Part shown: piece by piece, positions 41,816 to 49,910 of the stretch
Numbering within the stretch: position 1 is the first letter of the stretch
How the letters are laid out: each line of letters opens with the position of its first letter
Source: JAZDLX01 sp964538455
Lineage (GTDB): Bacteria > Electryoneota > Electryoneia > Electryoneales > Electryoneaceae
Assembly (NCBI GenBank): GCA_964538455.1
Contig: CAZIDZ010000003.1
Span: 124,001-188,000, forward strand
Reading direction: 5' to 3'
Length of the DNA: 64,000 nt
The notes under the pieces: model-generated
Database searches by the model: none
What the model saw: only the letters and a program-made list of their open reading frames with translations
What the model was told of the DNA's origin: nothing
Position numbers and translations under genes: made by a program

Positions 41816-43465
41816 ATGGCTTCACCAACTACAGTTAGCGGAATCTCGTCCGGCATTGACTGGCAGGCTACTGTCGATGCCCTGATGCAGATCGAGTATC
41901 AGAAAGTGCAGATACTCGACGACCGAAAATCCGCTTTCGAAAGCAAAAAGACAGCCTGGTCCAGCATCCAAACCAAGCTGCAGACGTTGAAATCCACGTC
42001 TGACGACATGGACAAACTCAATGAGGTCCTGCTCAAACAGGCAACCAGCTCGAATACGGATGCGATTACTGTCAGCGCCAAGGCGAGTGCGGTGGAAGCC
42101 ACGCACACCGTTGTTGTCAATCAGCTCGCCAAAAACGAAGTCCTGGTGCACAGCGCCGGTTGGGCGGACGCTTATTCCACCTCGCTGACGACCGCCGGCA
42201 ACGACTTCGTTTACACGTTTGACGGGACGGACTATACAATCACGCTGTCGAATGGATCGACAATCGCGGACCTCGTCGCTGCAATCAACGAAGATACGGA
42301 TAACCCGGGAGTGACTGCGTCGTTTATTGATGATGGCGGAAGCAGTGATCCCGTGCACCTTGTGCTCGCTGCCGATGATCCGTCCGCGGCTTCGGTGCTC
42401 TCGATCAACGATGCCGGAACAACGATCGGAGCGACCGCGGCCGACTTCGATACGGCAAACTGGACGCAGACGCAGGCGCCCCAGGAAGCGCAAATCCGTG
42501 TCGACGGGTATCCTCCGGCCTCCTGGATCACGCGCACGACGAATACCATTGACGACGTGATCTCCGGGGTGACACTCAATCTCAAGGCCGTCGATGCCTC
42601 CGGCACAACGATCACAATCGCAAACGATTCCGATGCAATCAAATCGAAAATTCAGGGGTGGGTGGACGCGTACAACGACGTCGTCCAGACGATCAATGAC
42701 TTTTCCTCCTATGATTCGGAAAACGAGATTCGTGGTGTCCTGATGGACGACAGCCAGGCACGGCTCGTGCGCGATCAGCTGATCTCCGCGGTCACGTCGG
42801 AGATCGCGGATCTGCCGGCGGACTCCGCCTACACCACGCTCGGTTCAATCGGGGTCGACATCGGCGCCGGCGGACTGCTCACCGTTGACAGTTCCCAGCT
42901 CGATGATGCGCTCGCGGATAAGGCGGATGAAGTCGCAAGTGTTTTCGCGTTCACATCGTCCACGTCGAACTCGACCCTGGAATATCAGTCGTCAAGACCC
43001 GAAACTCAGGGCGGCACCTACGACGTTTTCGCAACCTACACGGCGGCGGGGGTGCTCGATAAAAACGGTACGAATACGATCGGGGGATACGCCGCCACCG
43101 TGGAAGGCACCAACATTTTGCGGGGCAAGAACGGTACACCCGTTGAAGGATTGAGAATCTGGTTTAACAGTCCCGGAACCGGATCGCCTGGCACGGCGAG
43201 CGCCACAATACGCGTCGGGAACGGGCTCTCTATCGTCGCCAGTGACCAGGTGGAGCAACTCACTGATTCCGTGGACGGGTTGATCAAGTTGGTCCAGGAC
43301 AGCTACTCCGAGCAGATCTCGAACCTCGAGGACCAGATGGCCGCGTACCAGACACGGCTGGATCAGAAGAAACAGATGCTGACGAATCAGTTCATTGCGA
43401 TGGAAAAGGCCGTTTCACAAGCCAAGAACCAGGCGAATTGGGCATCGAGCGCCCTGTCGTCATGA
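41816..43465 (+). CDS. fliD: Flagellar filament cap protein FliD (HAP2)
   Basis: FliD caps the filament and promotes folding of exported flagellin. The 549-residue product starts with the HAP2 N-terminal domain (TTVSGISSGIDWQATVDALM, then a coiled coil with SIQTKLQTLKSTSDDMDKLN). It has a beta-rich central region and the C-terminal HAP2 coil (EQISNLEDQMAAYQTRLDQK, FIAMEKAVSQAKNQANW). The ATG at 41816 follows GGAGGAG. Longer in-frame codons upstream fall next to the flagellin terminator and are not credible starts. No sigma-28-type site is seen before it. Confidence 0.95.
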   Translation: MASPTTVSGISSGIDWQATVDALMQIEYQKVQILDDRKSAFESKKTAWSSIQTKLQTLKSTSDDMDKLNEVLLKQATSSNTDAITVSAKASAVEATHTVVVNQLAKNEVLVHSAGWADAYSTSLTTAGNDFVYTFDGTDYTITLSNGSTIADLVAAINEDTDNPGVTASFIDDGGSSDPVHLVLAADDPSAASVLSINDAGTTIGATAADFDTANWTQTQAPQEAQIRVDGYPPASWITRTTNTIDDVISGVTLNLKAVDASGTTITIANDSDAIKSKIQGWVDAYNDVVQTINDFSSYDSENEIRGVLMDDSQARLVRDQLISAVTSEIADLPADSAYTTLGSIGVDIGAGGLLTVDSSQLDDALADKADEVASVFAFTSSTSNSTLEYQSSRPETQGGTYDVFATYTAAGVLDKNGTNTIGGYAATVEGTNILRGKNGTPVEGLRIWFNSPGTGSPGTASATIRVGNGLSIVASDQVEQLTDSVDGLIKLVQDSYSEQISNLEDQMAAYQTRLDQKKQMLTNQFIAMEKAVSQAKNQANWASSALSS

Positions 43466-43480
43466 TAGACTGAGTCATAC

Positions 43481-43500
43481 CACCGCCCTTGACGGCGGTG
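43481..43500 (+). other. Hairpin between fliD and fliS
   Basis: CACCGCC-CTTGAC-GGCGGTG forms a 7-bp GC-rich stem 15 bases after fliD. There is no T run (TTCAAGG follows), so complete termination is unlikely. It may attenuate or process the transcript between fliD and fliS. Confidence 0.45.
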
Positions 43501-43534
43501 TTCAAGGCCGAGTACACTTGAAGAGGTGTGTGCC

Positions 43535-43915
43535 ATGCCTGTGCTGAATCCGTACAAGCAGTACGACGACGTCACCTTCGGAACGGCGCATCCGCTGTCG
43601 CTGGTCATCTCGACCTATGACGCTGCGATCCGCTCGCTGAAGGAGGTAATCCGCAGCCTCAAGTCGAACGACGTTGAAAATCGCGTCAAAAACGTCGACC
43701 TTTCTTTTGAGTTGATCAGCGAACTGCGGAAGTCGCTGGATCCGGAAAAAGGCGGCGACATTGCCGAAAAACTGAGCTCGCTGTACGAGTTCTTTATCCG
43801 CGAGATCACCGTGGCGAACGCGTATCAGGATGCCGACCGCCTCGAACCGGTGATCAAAATATTGCAGGAGTTGCGCGACTCCTGGGTTGAGGTGCGCAGG
43901 CAGGTGAAATCCTGA
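43535..43915 (+). CDS. fliS: Flagellin export chaperone FliS
   Basis: FliS binds newly made flagellin and keeps it unfolded for export. The 126-residue product has the FliS pattern NPYKQYDDVTFGTAHPLSLV at the start, then four helices (LVISTYDAAIRSLKEVIRSL, the middle of the domain, and EFFIREITVANAYQD). It follows fliD as usual. The ATG at 43535 is 8 bases from AAGAGG. A GTG at 43526 overlaps the ribosome site and would add three residues. Confidence 0.93.
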   Translation: MPVLNPYKQYDDVTFGTAHPLSLVISTYDAAIRSLKEVIRSLKSNDVENRVKNVDLSFELISELRKSLDPEKGGDIAEKLSSLYEFFIREITVANAYQDADRLEPVIKILQELRDSWVEVRRQVKS

Positions 43916-43951
43916 TCGTTCCAAAATACCCCGATGGGAGGGATCGCCCAG

Positions 43952-44422
43952 ATGGTTAACGGCATTGATAAAACAGGCGCTGCAGGTCCCCTGGGTCCGA
44001 AACCGGTCGACCGCGCGCCCGCGCAGGATACAGACAAAACCCGGCCGGTTGAGCAGGATGCCGAAACCGGCCGCGGAAAGGACACCGCAAAAATCTCGCC
44101 TTCTTCCGCGGAGGTGGCCCGGTACCAGGAAATGGCCCGGCTCCACCGCGAGGCGTACGGCCCGCAGGAGCGGACCAAGAAGCTCGATGACGTCCGCCGG
44201 CGCGTTCAGGAAAACTATTACGATCAACCCGAGGTGATTGACAAAATGGCGGGCGGCATCGCCAAGGCCGTGCAGGGAGCTGCCGATGAAACCGGTGTCG
44301 AACGGGCCCGTCGTCGAAGCGAAGAGGAATTTTATGACCGGCCCGAGGTTGTCGACAAAACCGCCGAGAAACTGATCGAACAGATCATTCCCGGACTACA
44401 GCGTCAACGGGGCGGGGGTTGA
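43952..44422 (+). CDS. flgM: FlgM-like anti-sigma-28 factor with duplicated C-terminal motif
   Basis: FlgM binds FliA until the hook is complete and is then exported. The 156-residue protein has a disordered N-terminus (Pro, Asp, Lys rich) followed by DTAKISPSSAEVARYQEMAR, like the FlgM sigma-binding start. The FlgM-like helix pair RRRVQENYYDQPEVIDKMAG recurs about 40 residues later as RRRSEEEFYDRPEVVDKTAE. Classical FlgM has one such unit and about 100 residues. Position at the end of the late flagellar genes supports the call, but similarity is modest. The ATG at 43952 lies 8 bases after GGGAGGGA, better placed than the ATG at 43934. Confidence 0.72.
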   Translation: MVNGIDKTGAAGPLGPKPVDRAPAQDTDKTRPVEQDAETGRGKDTAKISPSSAEVARYQEMARLHREAYGPQERTKKLDDVRRRVQENYYDQPEVIDKMAGGIAKAVQGAADETGVERARRRSEEEFYDRPEVVDKTAEKLIEQIIPGLQRQRGGG

Positions 44423-44447
44423 TCCGCTGCCGCTTTTCAGCCAGCTC

Positions 44448-44470
44448 GGGGCCGTTTCGGCCCCTTTTTC
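44448..44470 (+). terminator. Intrinsic terminator ending the flagellar cluster
   Basis: GGGGCCG-TTT-CGGCCCC is a perfect 7-bp GC stem followed by TTTTTCTT, 25 bases after the flgM-like stop. It is a strong intrinsic terminator and marks the end of the flagellar gene block. Confidence 0.9.
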
Positions 44471-44534
44471 TTGCGGAGTTGCCGCTCCTGTCATGTGAGC
44501 GTACCTTCGCAGGTTGACCTCGAAGGTGTTGCGA

Positions 44535-45644
44535 GTGAACGAACAGAAACGCAATTCCTATTATCGTGAATTGGGCGTCCAGCCGGACGCGACTCCCGGA
44601 CAGATTCGCGACGCTTATAGGAAACTCGCCAAACGATACCACCCCGACCGCAACCCGGGCGACAGGGTGGCCGAGGAGCGTTTCAAACGAGTCGGTGAGG
44701 CGTACCGCATCCTCACCGATCCCGCACAGCGGATCGTCTACCATCAGAAAGAGGCGGTGCGCACCCGCGCCAGGGCCGCGGAGAAGAAGAAATCAACCGC
44801 TTCCTTCGCGGAACTGTTCAAAAAGGTCTTTCAGAGCGGTTTCGGCGGAGATACAGACGGGCCCGCCGCCAACGCTCCCGCCCGTGGCAAGGATCAGAAA
44901 ATCAGCCTGGAGCTCGACGCCTTCGAACTGGCGGAGGGCACCCGCCGCACCCTCAAGGTCAAGCGGGATATCTCCTGTGAGGTTTGCGGCGGCACGGGGA
45001 TCAAACCGGGGCACGGGCTGCACGAGTGCTCCATCTGCCAGGGACTGGGCGAGGTGCCGCGCGTCAAGGACGGGAAAACCATTTTTGTCACCTGTACCAA
45101 CTGCCAGGGCACCGGGCAGATCATCAAGGAACGATGTCTCAATTGCGGCGGGCGAAGCATCGTCCGGAGCGCCGGCACGATTACTGTCGACATCCCTTCG
45201 AACAGCCGCGAAGGAACGGTCATTCGCATCTCAAAGCAGGGGAACGCGGGTCCGTACAGGGGCCGGCCGGGCGACCTGCTGATCGAACTCCGTTCGAAAA
45301 ACAGCGCCTATTTCGAACAGGACGGGGAGGAGTTGGTCTACCATTTACCGGTGACGCTGCTTGAGGTTGTAACCGGGGGCGACGTCGAGGTGCCCACGCC
45401 CAAGGGGAAGGTAAAGCTGACTCTAAAACCGGGAGTCGCTCCGGATGCGATTCTGCGAGTGAGGGGAAAGGGGCTGCCAATAACGGGAGGTGGCGCCGGA
45501 GACATCCTCGTCCATGTCCACTACCACCTGCCCGATCGGCTCACCGAAAAAGCGCGGAAGTTGCTCGAGGATCTGGTCAAACAACCGGGATGGTCGCCGC
45601 AGAAGGATGAAAACGGATTTGTCCGGAGATCAAACGAAGAGTAG
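44535..45644 (+). CDS. dnaJ: DnaJ-type (Hsp40) co-chaperone
   Basis: This protein stimulates DnaK ATPase and delivers substrates. The 369-residue product has a J-domain (residues about 7-70) with the HPD motif in KRYHPDRNPGD and a short linker rather than a long Gly/Phe region. The zinc domain has four C-x2-C motifs (CEVCGGTG, CSICQGLG, CTNCQGTG, CLNCGGRS). The C-terminal substrate domain contains LPVTLLEVVTGGDVEVPTPK. The last zinc repeat ends RS rather than the usual G-x-G. The GTG at 44535, 8 bases after GAAGG, is preferred to the TTG at 44514. It is a type I DnaJ and could be a second paralogue, since no grpE or dnaK is adjacent. Confidence 0.9.
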   Translation: MNEQKRNSYYRELGVQPDATPGQIRDAYRKLAKRYHPDRNPGDRVAEERFKRVGEAYRILTDPAQRIVYHQKEAVRTRARAAEKKKSTASFAELFKKVFQSGFGGDTDGPAANAPARGKDQKISLELDAFELAEGTRRTLKVKRDISCEVCGGTGIKPGHGLHECSICQGLGEVPRVKDGKTIFVTCTNCQGTGQIIKERCLNCGGRSIVRSAGTITVDIPSNSREGTVIRISKQGNAGPYRGRPGDLLIELRSKNSAYFEQDGEELVYHLPVTLLEVVTGGDVEVPTPKGKVKLTLKPGVAPDAILRVRGKGLPITGGGAGDILVHVHYHLPDRLTEKARKLLEDLVKQPGWSPQKDENGFVRRSNEE

Positions 45645-45735
45645 GAAGCCCCATACGATCTCAACGCCCTGGCTTCCGCTTCTGTTTCTTGAATTATTCC
45701 AGCAATAGTAGTCCGTGTTAGCCGCCTATAGTCAT

Positions 45736-45786
45736 CCCCCGGCTTAACCGGGGGACCCAGTTGTAGCCCGGATTATCGAATCCGGG
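45736..45786. repeat. Two adjacent REP-like palindromes
   Basis: In the 160-base gap between the converging dnaJ and trkH genes, CCCCCGG-CTTAA-CCGGGGG (45736-45754) is followed 12 bases later by CCCGGATT-ATCG-AATCCGGG (45767-45786). Both are perfect palindromes preceded by short GTCAT and TTGTAG boxes, as in dispersed REP/BIME-type elements. The two units differ in sequence. They may also act as a bidirectional terminator, though neither has a T run. Copies elsewhere in the genome cannot be checked from this window. Confidence 0.6.
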
Positions 45787-45804
45787 TATCCCGCTAACCG
45801 CCGC

Positions 45805-47244
45805 TCACCGGCTCCAGAATGTCCGTGTGAACAGCACGAGCACCGTATAGATCTCCAGTCGCCCGGTGATCATCATCATGCTCAGCACCCACTTCCCGAC
45901 TCCGGGAATCGCCGCGTAGTTGTCCGTCGGGCCTACTCCGCCGAGACCGGGCCCGATGTTGCTGAGACATGCGACAACGCTGGTAAACGCCGTTACGTGG
46001 TCGAGATCGATCAGTGACATGATCAGCGTTCCGATCGCGAGCAGCACGGCATAGAGCAGCGCAAACGCCAGCACGTTGAGAACGATCTCTTCCTGTATGA
46101 TCCTTCCTCCCTGGCGGATAGGGTAGAGCGTCTGCGGGTGGACGAGTTTGTGGAGTTCCACCCGCGCCTGCTTCATCAGCAGCTGGATGCGAATCGCCTT
46201 CATCCCGCCCCCGGTGGATCCCGCCATGCCACCCATGATCATCAGCAGCACGAGGGCGATCTGCGCCACTGGGTGCCACGCCTCGAAGTTTGCCGTGGCA
46301 TAGCCCGTCGTCGTGGTGATCGACACTGCGGTGAACGCTGATTCCCGCAGCGATTTCTCGAGCGGATCCCCCTCGACGAGACGCAGCGCGGTCATCGCGA
46401 GCACCGCCGCGATAATGATCGACGCGAAGAATCGAAACTCGGGGCTTTGCAGGTACTGCTTCGGCTGTCCTCGCAGGGCATGGTAGTGGAGGTTGAAGCT
46501 GACTCCCGCGAGGAACATGAAGACGATGATCACCCAGTGGATGTACGCCGAATCGTAATACCCGATCGACGCGCTTTTCGTAGAAAAACCGCCCGTCGCA
46601 AGCGTCCCGAACGCGTGGCAGGCGCTGTCGAAAAGGGGCATTCCGCCGAGCGTCAGCAGCACAACCTCGCAGACCGTGAAGAGCACGTACACGCCCCACA
46701 GGATTTCTGCCGTGCTCTTGATGCGGGGGGTGAGTTTATCGGCGGTCGGCCCCGGGGACTCCGCCTTGAACATCTGCATCCCGCCGATGCCGAGGAACGG
46801 GAGAATGGCAATCGAAAAAACGATAATTCCCATGCCCCCGACCCAATGGGTGAAGCTGCGCCAGAACAGGATGCCGTGGGGAAGGCTCTCGATGTTCGTC
46901 AGGATCGAGGCGCCGGTCGTCGTAAATCCGCTGGCGGACTCGAAAAAGGCCTCCGTGAACGTCGGGATTGCGCCTGTGATCAGGAAGGGAAGGGAGCCGG
47001 CCAGGGACATGCAGAACCAGCCGAGGCTGACGACGGCGAATCCATCGCGAAGAGTCAGGTCCACCTTGCCGCGCTTCAACAGCACCAGCAACGACCCGGT
47101 AGCCATCACGATCAGCGCGGAAAACGCAATCCCCAGCGCGTCCCCGTCACCATAAATCAGCGCGATTCCCACCGAGAGCAGCATCGAGGCTCCCAGCAGC
47201 AGCAGCAGGGTGCCAACGATGCGGAAAACGGTTCGTGGATTCAT
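45805..47244 (-). CDS. trkH: Trk-type potassium uptake channel TrkH
   Basis: TrkH is the membrane channel of the Trk potassium uptake system. The 479-residue product has the four selectivity-filter loops of the family: ESASGFTTTGASILTNIESL, FGTLATGGFSTKSAS, VSITTTTGYATANFEAWHPV and VACLSNIGPGLGGVGPTDNY. Ten or so membrane helices surround them, with GGMAGSTGGGMKAIRI in the second half. It follows trkA by 9 bases on the same strand, so channel and regulatory subunit are made together. Confidence 0.96.
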   Translation of the reverse strand: MNPRTVFRIVGTLLLLLGASMLLSVGIALIYGDGDALGIAFSALIVMATGSLLVLLKRGKVDLTLRDGFAVVSLGWFCMSLAGSLPFLITGAIPTFTEAFFESASGFTTTGASILTNIESLPHGILFWRSFTHWVGGMGIIVFSIAILPFLGIGGMQMFKAESPGPTADKLTPRIKSTAEILWGVYVLFTVCEVVLLTLGGMPLFDSACHAFGTLATGGFSTKSASIGYYDSAYIHWVIIVFMFLAGVSFNLHYHALRGQPKQYLQSPEFRFFASIIIAAVLAMTALRLVEGDPLEKSLRESAFTAVSITTTTGYATANFEAWHPVAQIALVLLMIMGGMAGSTGGGMKAIRIQLLMKQARVELHKLVHPQTLYPIRQGGRIIQEEIVLNVLAFALLYAVLLAIGTLIMSLIDLDHVTAFTSVVACLSNIGPGLGGVGPTDNYAAIPGVGKWVLSMMMITGRLEIYTVLVLFTRTFWSR

Positions 47245-47253
47245 CGACCAGTC

Positions 47254-48597
47254 CTAGCTGAACAATCGCAGGACGTCCGGCACAGACTCTGGGATGCAGA
47301 AGACGACGACACGGTCGCCGACGTAGATCGGGGTGTCGCCGACCGGGATCTCTCCGAAATCTTTGTGTTCCACCGCGACCACGATAGAACCCTTCGGAAA
47401 GTTGATCTCCCGCAGTTTTTTGCCCACGATCTCCGACCCGGGATCGACCTCGAACTCGTAGGTCTCCGCGTCGACTCCCACCATGTGGCGCAGACTGATG
47501 ATCCGGCCGATGCGGATGAATTTCAGGATCGCGTTCGAGGTCAACAGCCGGGGGTTGATCGCCACATCGAGCCCGATCGTTTTCACGATCGGCACGTATT
47601 GCGTCTTGCCGATCAGCGTGATCGTTCTCGGAACCCGCAGGTGGCGCGCGAGCAGCGAGGTGACGATGTTGTCCTCGTCGTCGTCGGTCAGCGCCGCGAA
47701 AACATCCATGTCGATGATCCCCTCGCGGGAGATCAAATCGATGTCGCTCGCCTCGCCGACAACGATGTCCGTGTTGTCCAGGCCCTCCGCTGCGGCGAGC
47801 CCCCGGTCACGGTTCCGTTCGATCAGCTTGACGTGAATGCTCTTTTCCTGCTCCAGCTCCTTCGCCACCATCCGACCGATCGGCGTCGCGCCGTACAGCA
47901 TCACCCGGTGGGTCTCCCAATCCTGATGGCCCGCAAGCGCAAAGGCGTCCTGGAGGTTCTTCGTATAGCAGGAGATATAGATGTCGTCGCCGACCTCGAT
48001 ATGATCGCTGCCGCGCGGAATGATCGTGCGGTTTTCGCGGTTGACCGCGACCAGGCGATAGGCGAATTTCCGCAGCTCCGCGATCTCCTGGAGTTTCTTC
48101 CCGGCGATCGGCGAACGCTCGACCACCTTCAAGCCGATGATTGCGATCTCGTCGTTGCAGAAGGTGATGATTTCCTGGACCTGCGGGTAACGAATCAGGC
48201 GTACGATTTCCCGGGTCGCCTCCAGCTCCGGGTGGATGATCAGGTCAATCCCCAGGTCTTCGGGTTTGAGAAAACTGCCCCCGGTGGAAAAGTCCCGGTT
48301 GCGAACCCGTGCGATCTTGGTTTTCACGCCGAATTGCTTCGCGATCATGCAGGTGAGCACATTGACTTCGTCCACGGTGGTCACCGAGATCAGCATGTCC
48401 GCGCTCTCGATGCCCGCCTCCTTGAGCACGGACGGGCTCGTCCCCGGCCCCTCGATCGCAAGCACATCCAGCGTGTTCGAGATATACTGAATGCGGTCCG
48501 GATCGTGATCGACCACCGTGATGTCATGGTTTTCCTGGCTCAACAATCGCGCCAGGTGGCCGCCGACCTCACCAGCACCGATGATCAAAATATTCAA
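47254..48597 (-). CDS. trkA: Trk potassium uptake regulatory subunit TrkA
   Basis: TrkA is the peripheral, NAD-binding gating protein of TrkH. The 447-residue protein contains two RCK repeats. The first Rossmann motif is MNILIIGAGEVGGHLARLLS, with Asp in VVDHDPDRIQYI and ISVTTVDEVNVLTCMIAK. The second starts near VMLYGATPIGRMVAKELEQE, with FAALTDDDEDNIVTSLLARH. TrkA-C domains follow both. TTG is the start and overlaps the serS stop (TTGA), so trkA is translationally linked to serS. Confidence 0.95.
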   Translation of the reverse strand: MNILIIGAGEVGGHLARLLSQENHDITVVDHDPDRIQYISNTLDVLAIEGPGTSPSVLKEAGIESADMLISVTTVDEVNVLTCMIAKQFGVKTKIARVRNRDFSTGGSFLKPEDLGIDLIIHPELEATREIVRLIRYPQVQEIITFCNDEIAIIGLKVVERSPIAGKKLQEIAELRKFAYRLVAVNRENRTIIPRGSDHIEVGDDIYISCYTKNLQDAFALAGHQDWETHRVMLYGATPIGRMVAKELEQEKSIHVKLIERNRDRGLAAAEGLDNTDIVVGEASDIDLISREGIIDMDVFAALTDDDEDNIVTSLLARHLRVPRTITLIGKTQYVPIVKTIGLDVAINPRLLTSNAILKFIRIGRIISLRHMVGVDAETYEFEVDPGSEIVGKKLREINFPKGSIVVAVEHKDFGEIPVGDTPIYVGDRVVVFCIPESVPDVLRLFS

Positions 48598-49877
48598 AGC
48601 TTGACTCCGATAATCTGATCGACACCGCCGAGATACGGTTGCAGCGGCTTCGGAATGAGGATCCGTCCCTCCGGCGTCTGGAACGTCTCCAGCAACGCCA
48701 CCATCAACCGGCTCGTCGCCAATCCCGATCCGTTCAGCGTGTGCGGATACTCGGGCTTGCTGCCAGGCTCACGGCGAAAACGCAGGTTCATCCGCCTCGC
48801 CTGGAATTCACCAAAGTTGCTCACGCTACTGGCCTCAAGCCAAGCGTTTGTGCCCGGAGCCCAGATTTCGATGTCAAAGCATCTCGACGCTCCAAAACTG
48901 AGATCTCCCGCGCAAAGCTCCACTATCCGGTAGGGGAGGGCCAGTGCTTCAAGGATTGCTTCGGCGTGCGAGAGAATCTCCTGTTGCGCCTTCGCACTCT
49001 CTTCGGGACGGACGATCTGGACCAGTTCGACCTTGTTGAATTGATGGACCCGCCGCAGTCCGTGAGTCTCCTGCCCGTGCGAACCGGCCTCCCGGCGGAA
49101 ACACGGAGTGTAGGAACAATACTTCTTTGGCAACTCATCCGGCCCCAGAATCTCATCCGCATGGAAATTCGTCACCGGAACTTCCGCCGTCGGGATCAGG
49201 AAAAAATCCTCGCTCTCGATGCGGTAGAGATCGTCCTCGAACTTGGGAAGCTGACCTGTGCCGATAGCTGTCGCCCGGTTGACGACGAGGGGCACGATCA
49301 GCTCTGTATACCCGTGCTGGCGAGTCTGCACGTCGAGCATGTAGTTGATCAGCGCGCGCTCCAGTGCGGCGCCCGCCCCCACATAAACCGGCCAGCCCGT
49401 GCCCGTCAGCTTGGCCCCAACCGACATGTCGAGAATGCGGAGCGATTCGGAGAGCTCCAGGTGATCCTTCAGCTCGAAATCGAACTTCCGTGGTTTGCCC
49501 TCCTGCCGCACTACGACATTCGCCTCTGCACTCGAACCATCGGGCGCGGACGCATCCGGCTCGTTCGGCCAGTCGAGTAACAGCGCGTCGATCCGCTGGC
49601 GAAGATCGCGCTTCCTGTCGTCGATGCCGACAGCCTCTTCCCGGATCCGGCGCGCGGCATCCATCTCCTCCGCGGCGTCGCGGCCCGCCTTTTTCGCATC
49701 CCCGATCGCTTTACTCGCACGATTCAGATCCGCCTTCAGATCGTCCGCCGCCTTTGTCAAATCGCGCCACTCCGAATCGAGTTTCAGCACACTCTCGACA
49801 TCCGCGTCGAATCCCTTCCTCGCGAGCGAAGCACGCACTTCCTCCGTGTGTTCACGTATCCGGCGAATATCATGCAT
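48594..49877 (-). CDS. serS: Seryl-tRNA synthetase
   Basis: SerS charges tRNA-Ser. The 427-residue product has the N-terminal tRNA-binding coiled coil (about residues 25-105). The class II catalytic core follows: motif 2 in YCSYTPCFRREAGSHGQETH, the ATP-binding QFNKVELVQIV, and motif 3 in NGSGLATSRLMVALLETFQT. The length is typical. It is followed on the same strand by trkA with a 4-base overlap and preceded 33 bases away by the phosphoglycosyltransferase gene, so a housekeeping enzyme lies in one run with potassium uptake and polysaccharide genes. Confidence 0.97.
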   Translation of the reverse strand: MHDIRRIREHTEEVRASLARKGFDADVESVLKLDSEWRDLTKAADDLKADLNRASKAIGDAKKAGRDAAEEMDAARRIREEAVGIDDRKRDLRQRIDALLLDWPNEPDASAPDGSSAEANVVVRQEGKPRKFDFELKDHLELSESLRILDMSVGAKLTGTGWPVYVGAGAALERALINYMLDVQTRQHGYTELIVPLVVNRATAIGTGQLPKFEDDLYRIESEDFFLIPTAEVPVTNFHADEILGPDELPKKYCSYTPCFRREAGSHGQETHGLRRVHQFNKVELVQIVRPEESAKAQQEILSHAEAILEALALPYRIVELCAGDLSFGASRCFDIEIWAPGTNAWLEASSVSNFGEFQARRMNLRFRREPGSKPEYPHTLNGSGLATSRLMVALLETFQTPEGRILIPKPLQPYLGGVDQIIGVKL

Positions 49878-49910
49878 CTTCTTTGTATCCCAAGTGTTAC
49901 GATTCCCGAT

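Noticed and set aside
44514..44534. TTG start for the DnaJ-type gene.
   Set aside because: The GTG at 44535 has GAAGG at correct spacing and begins just before the J-domain.
45736..45786. Palindrome pair considered as a CRISPR remnant.
   Set aside because: The two units have different sequences, no regular spacers, and no cas genes nearby.
46447..48618. A 723-codon open frame on the + strand opposite trkH and trkA.
   Set aside because: It is wholly antisense to two well-recognised potassium uptake genes. The product is rich in Asp, His and Arg with no domain, as expected from the complement of GC-rich codons.
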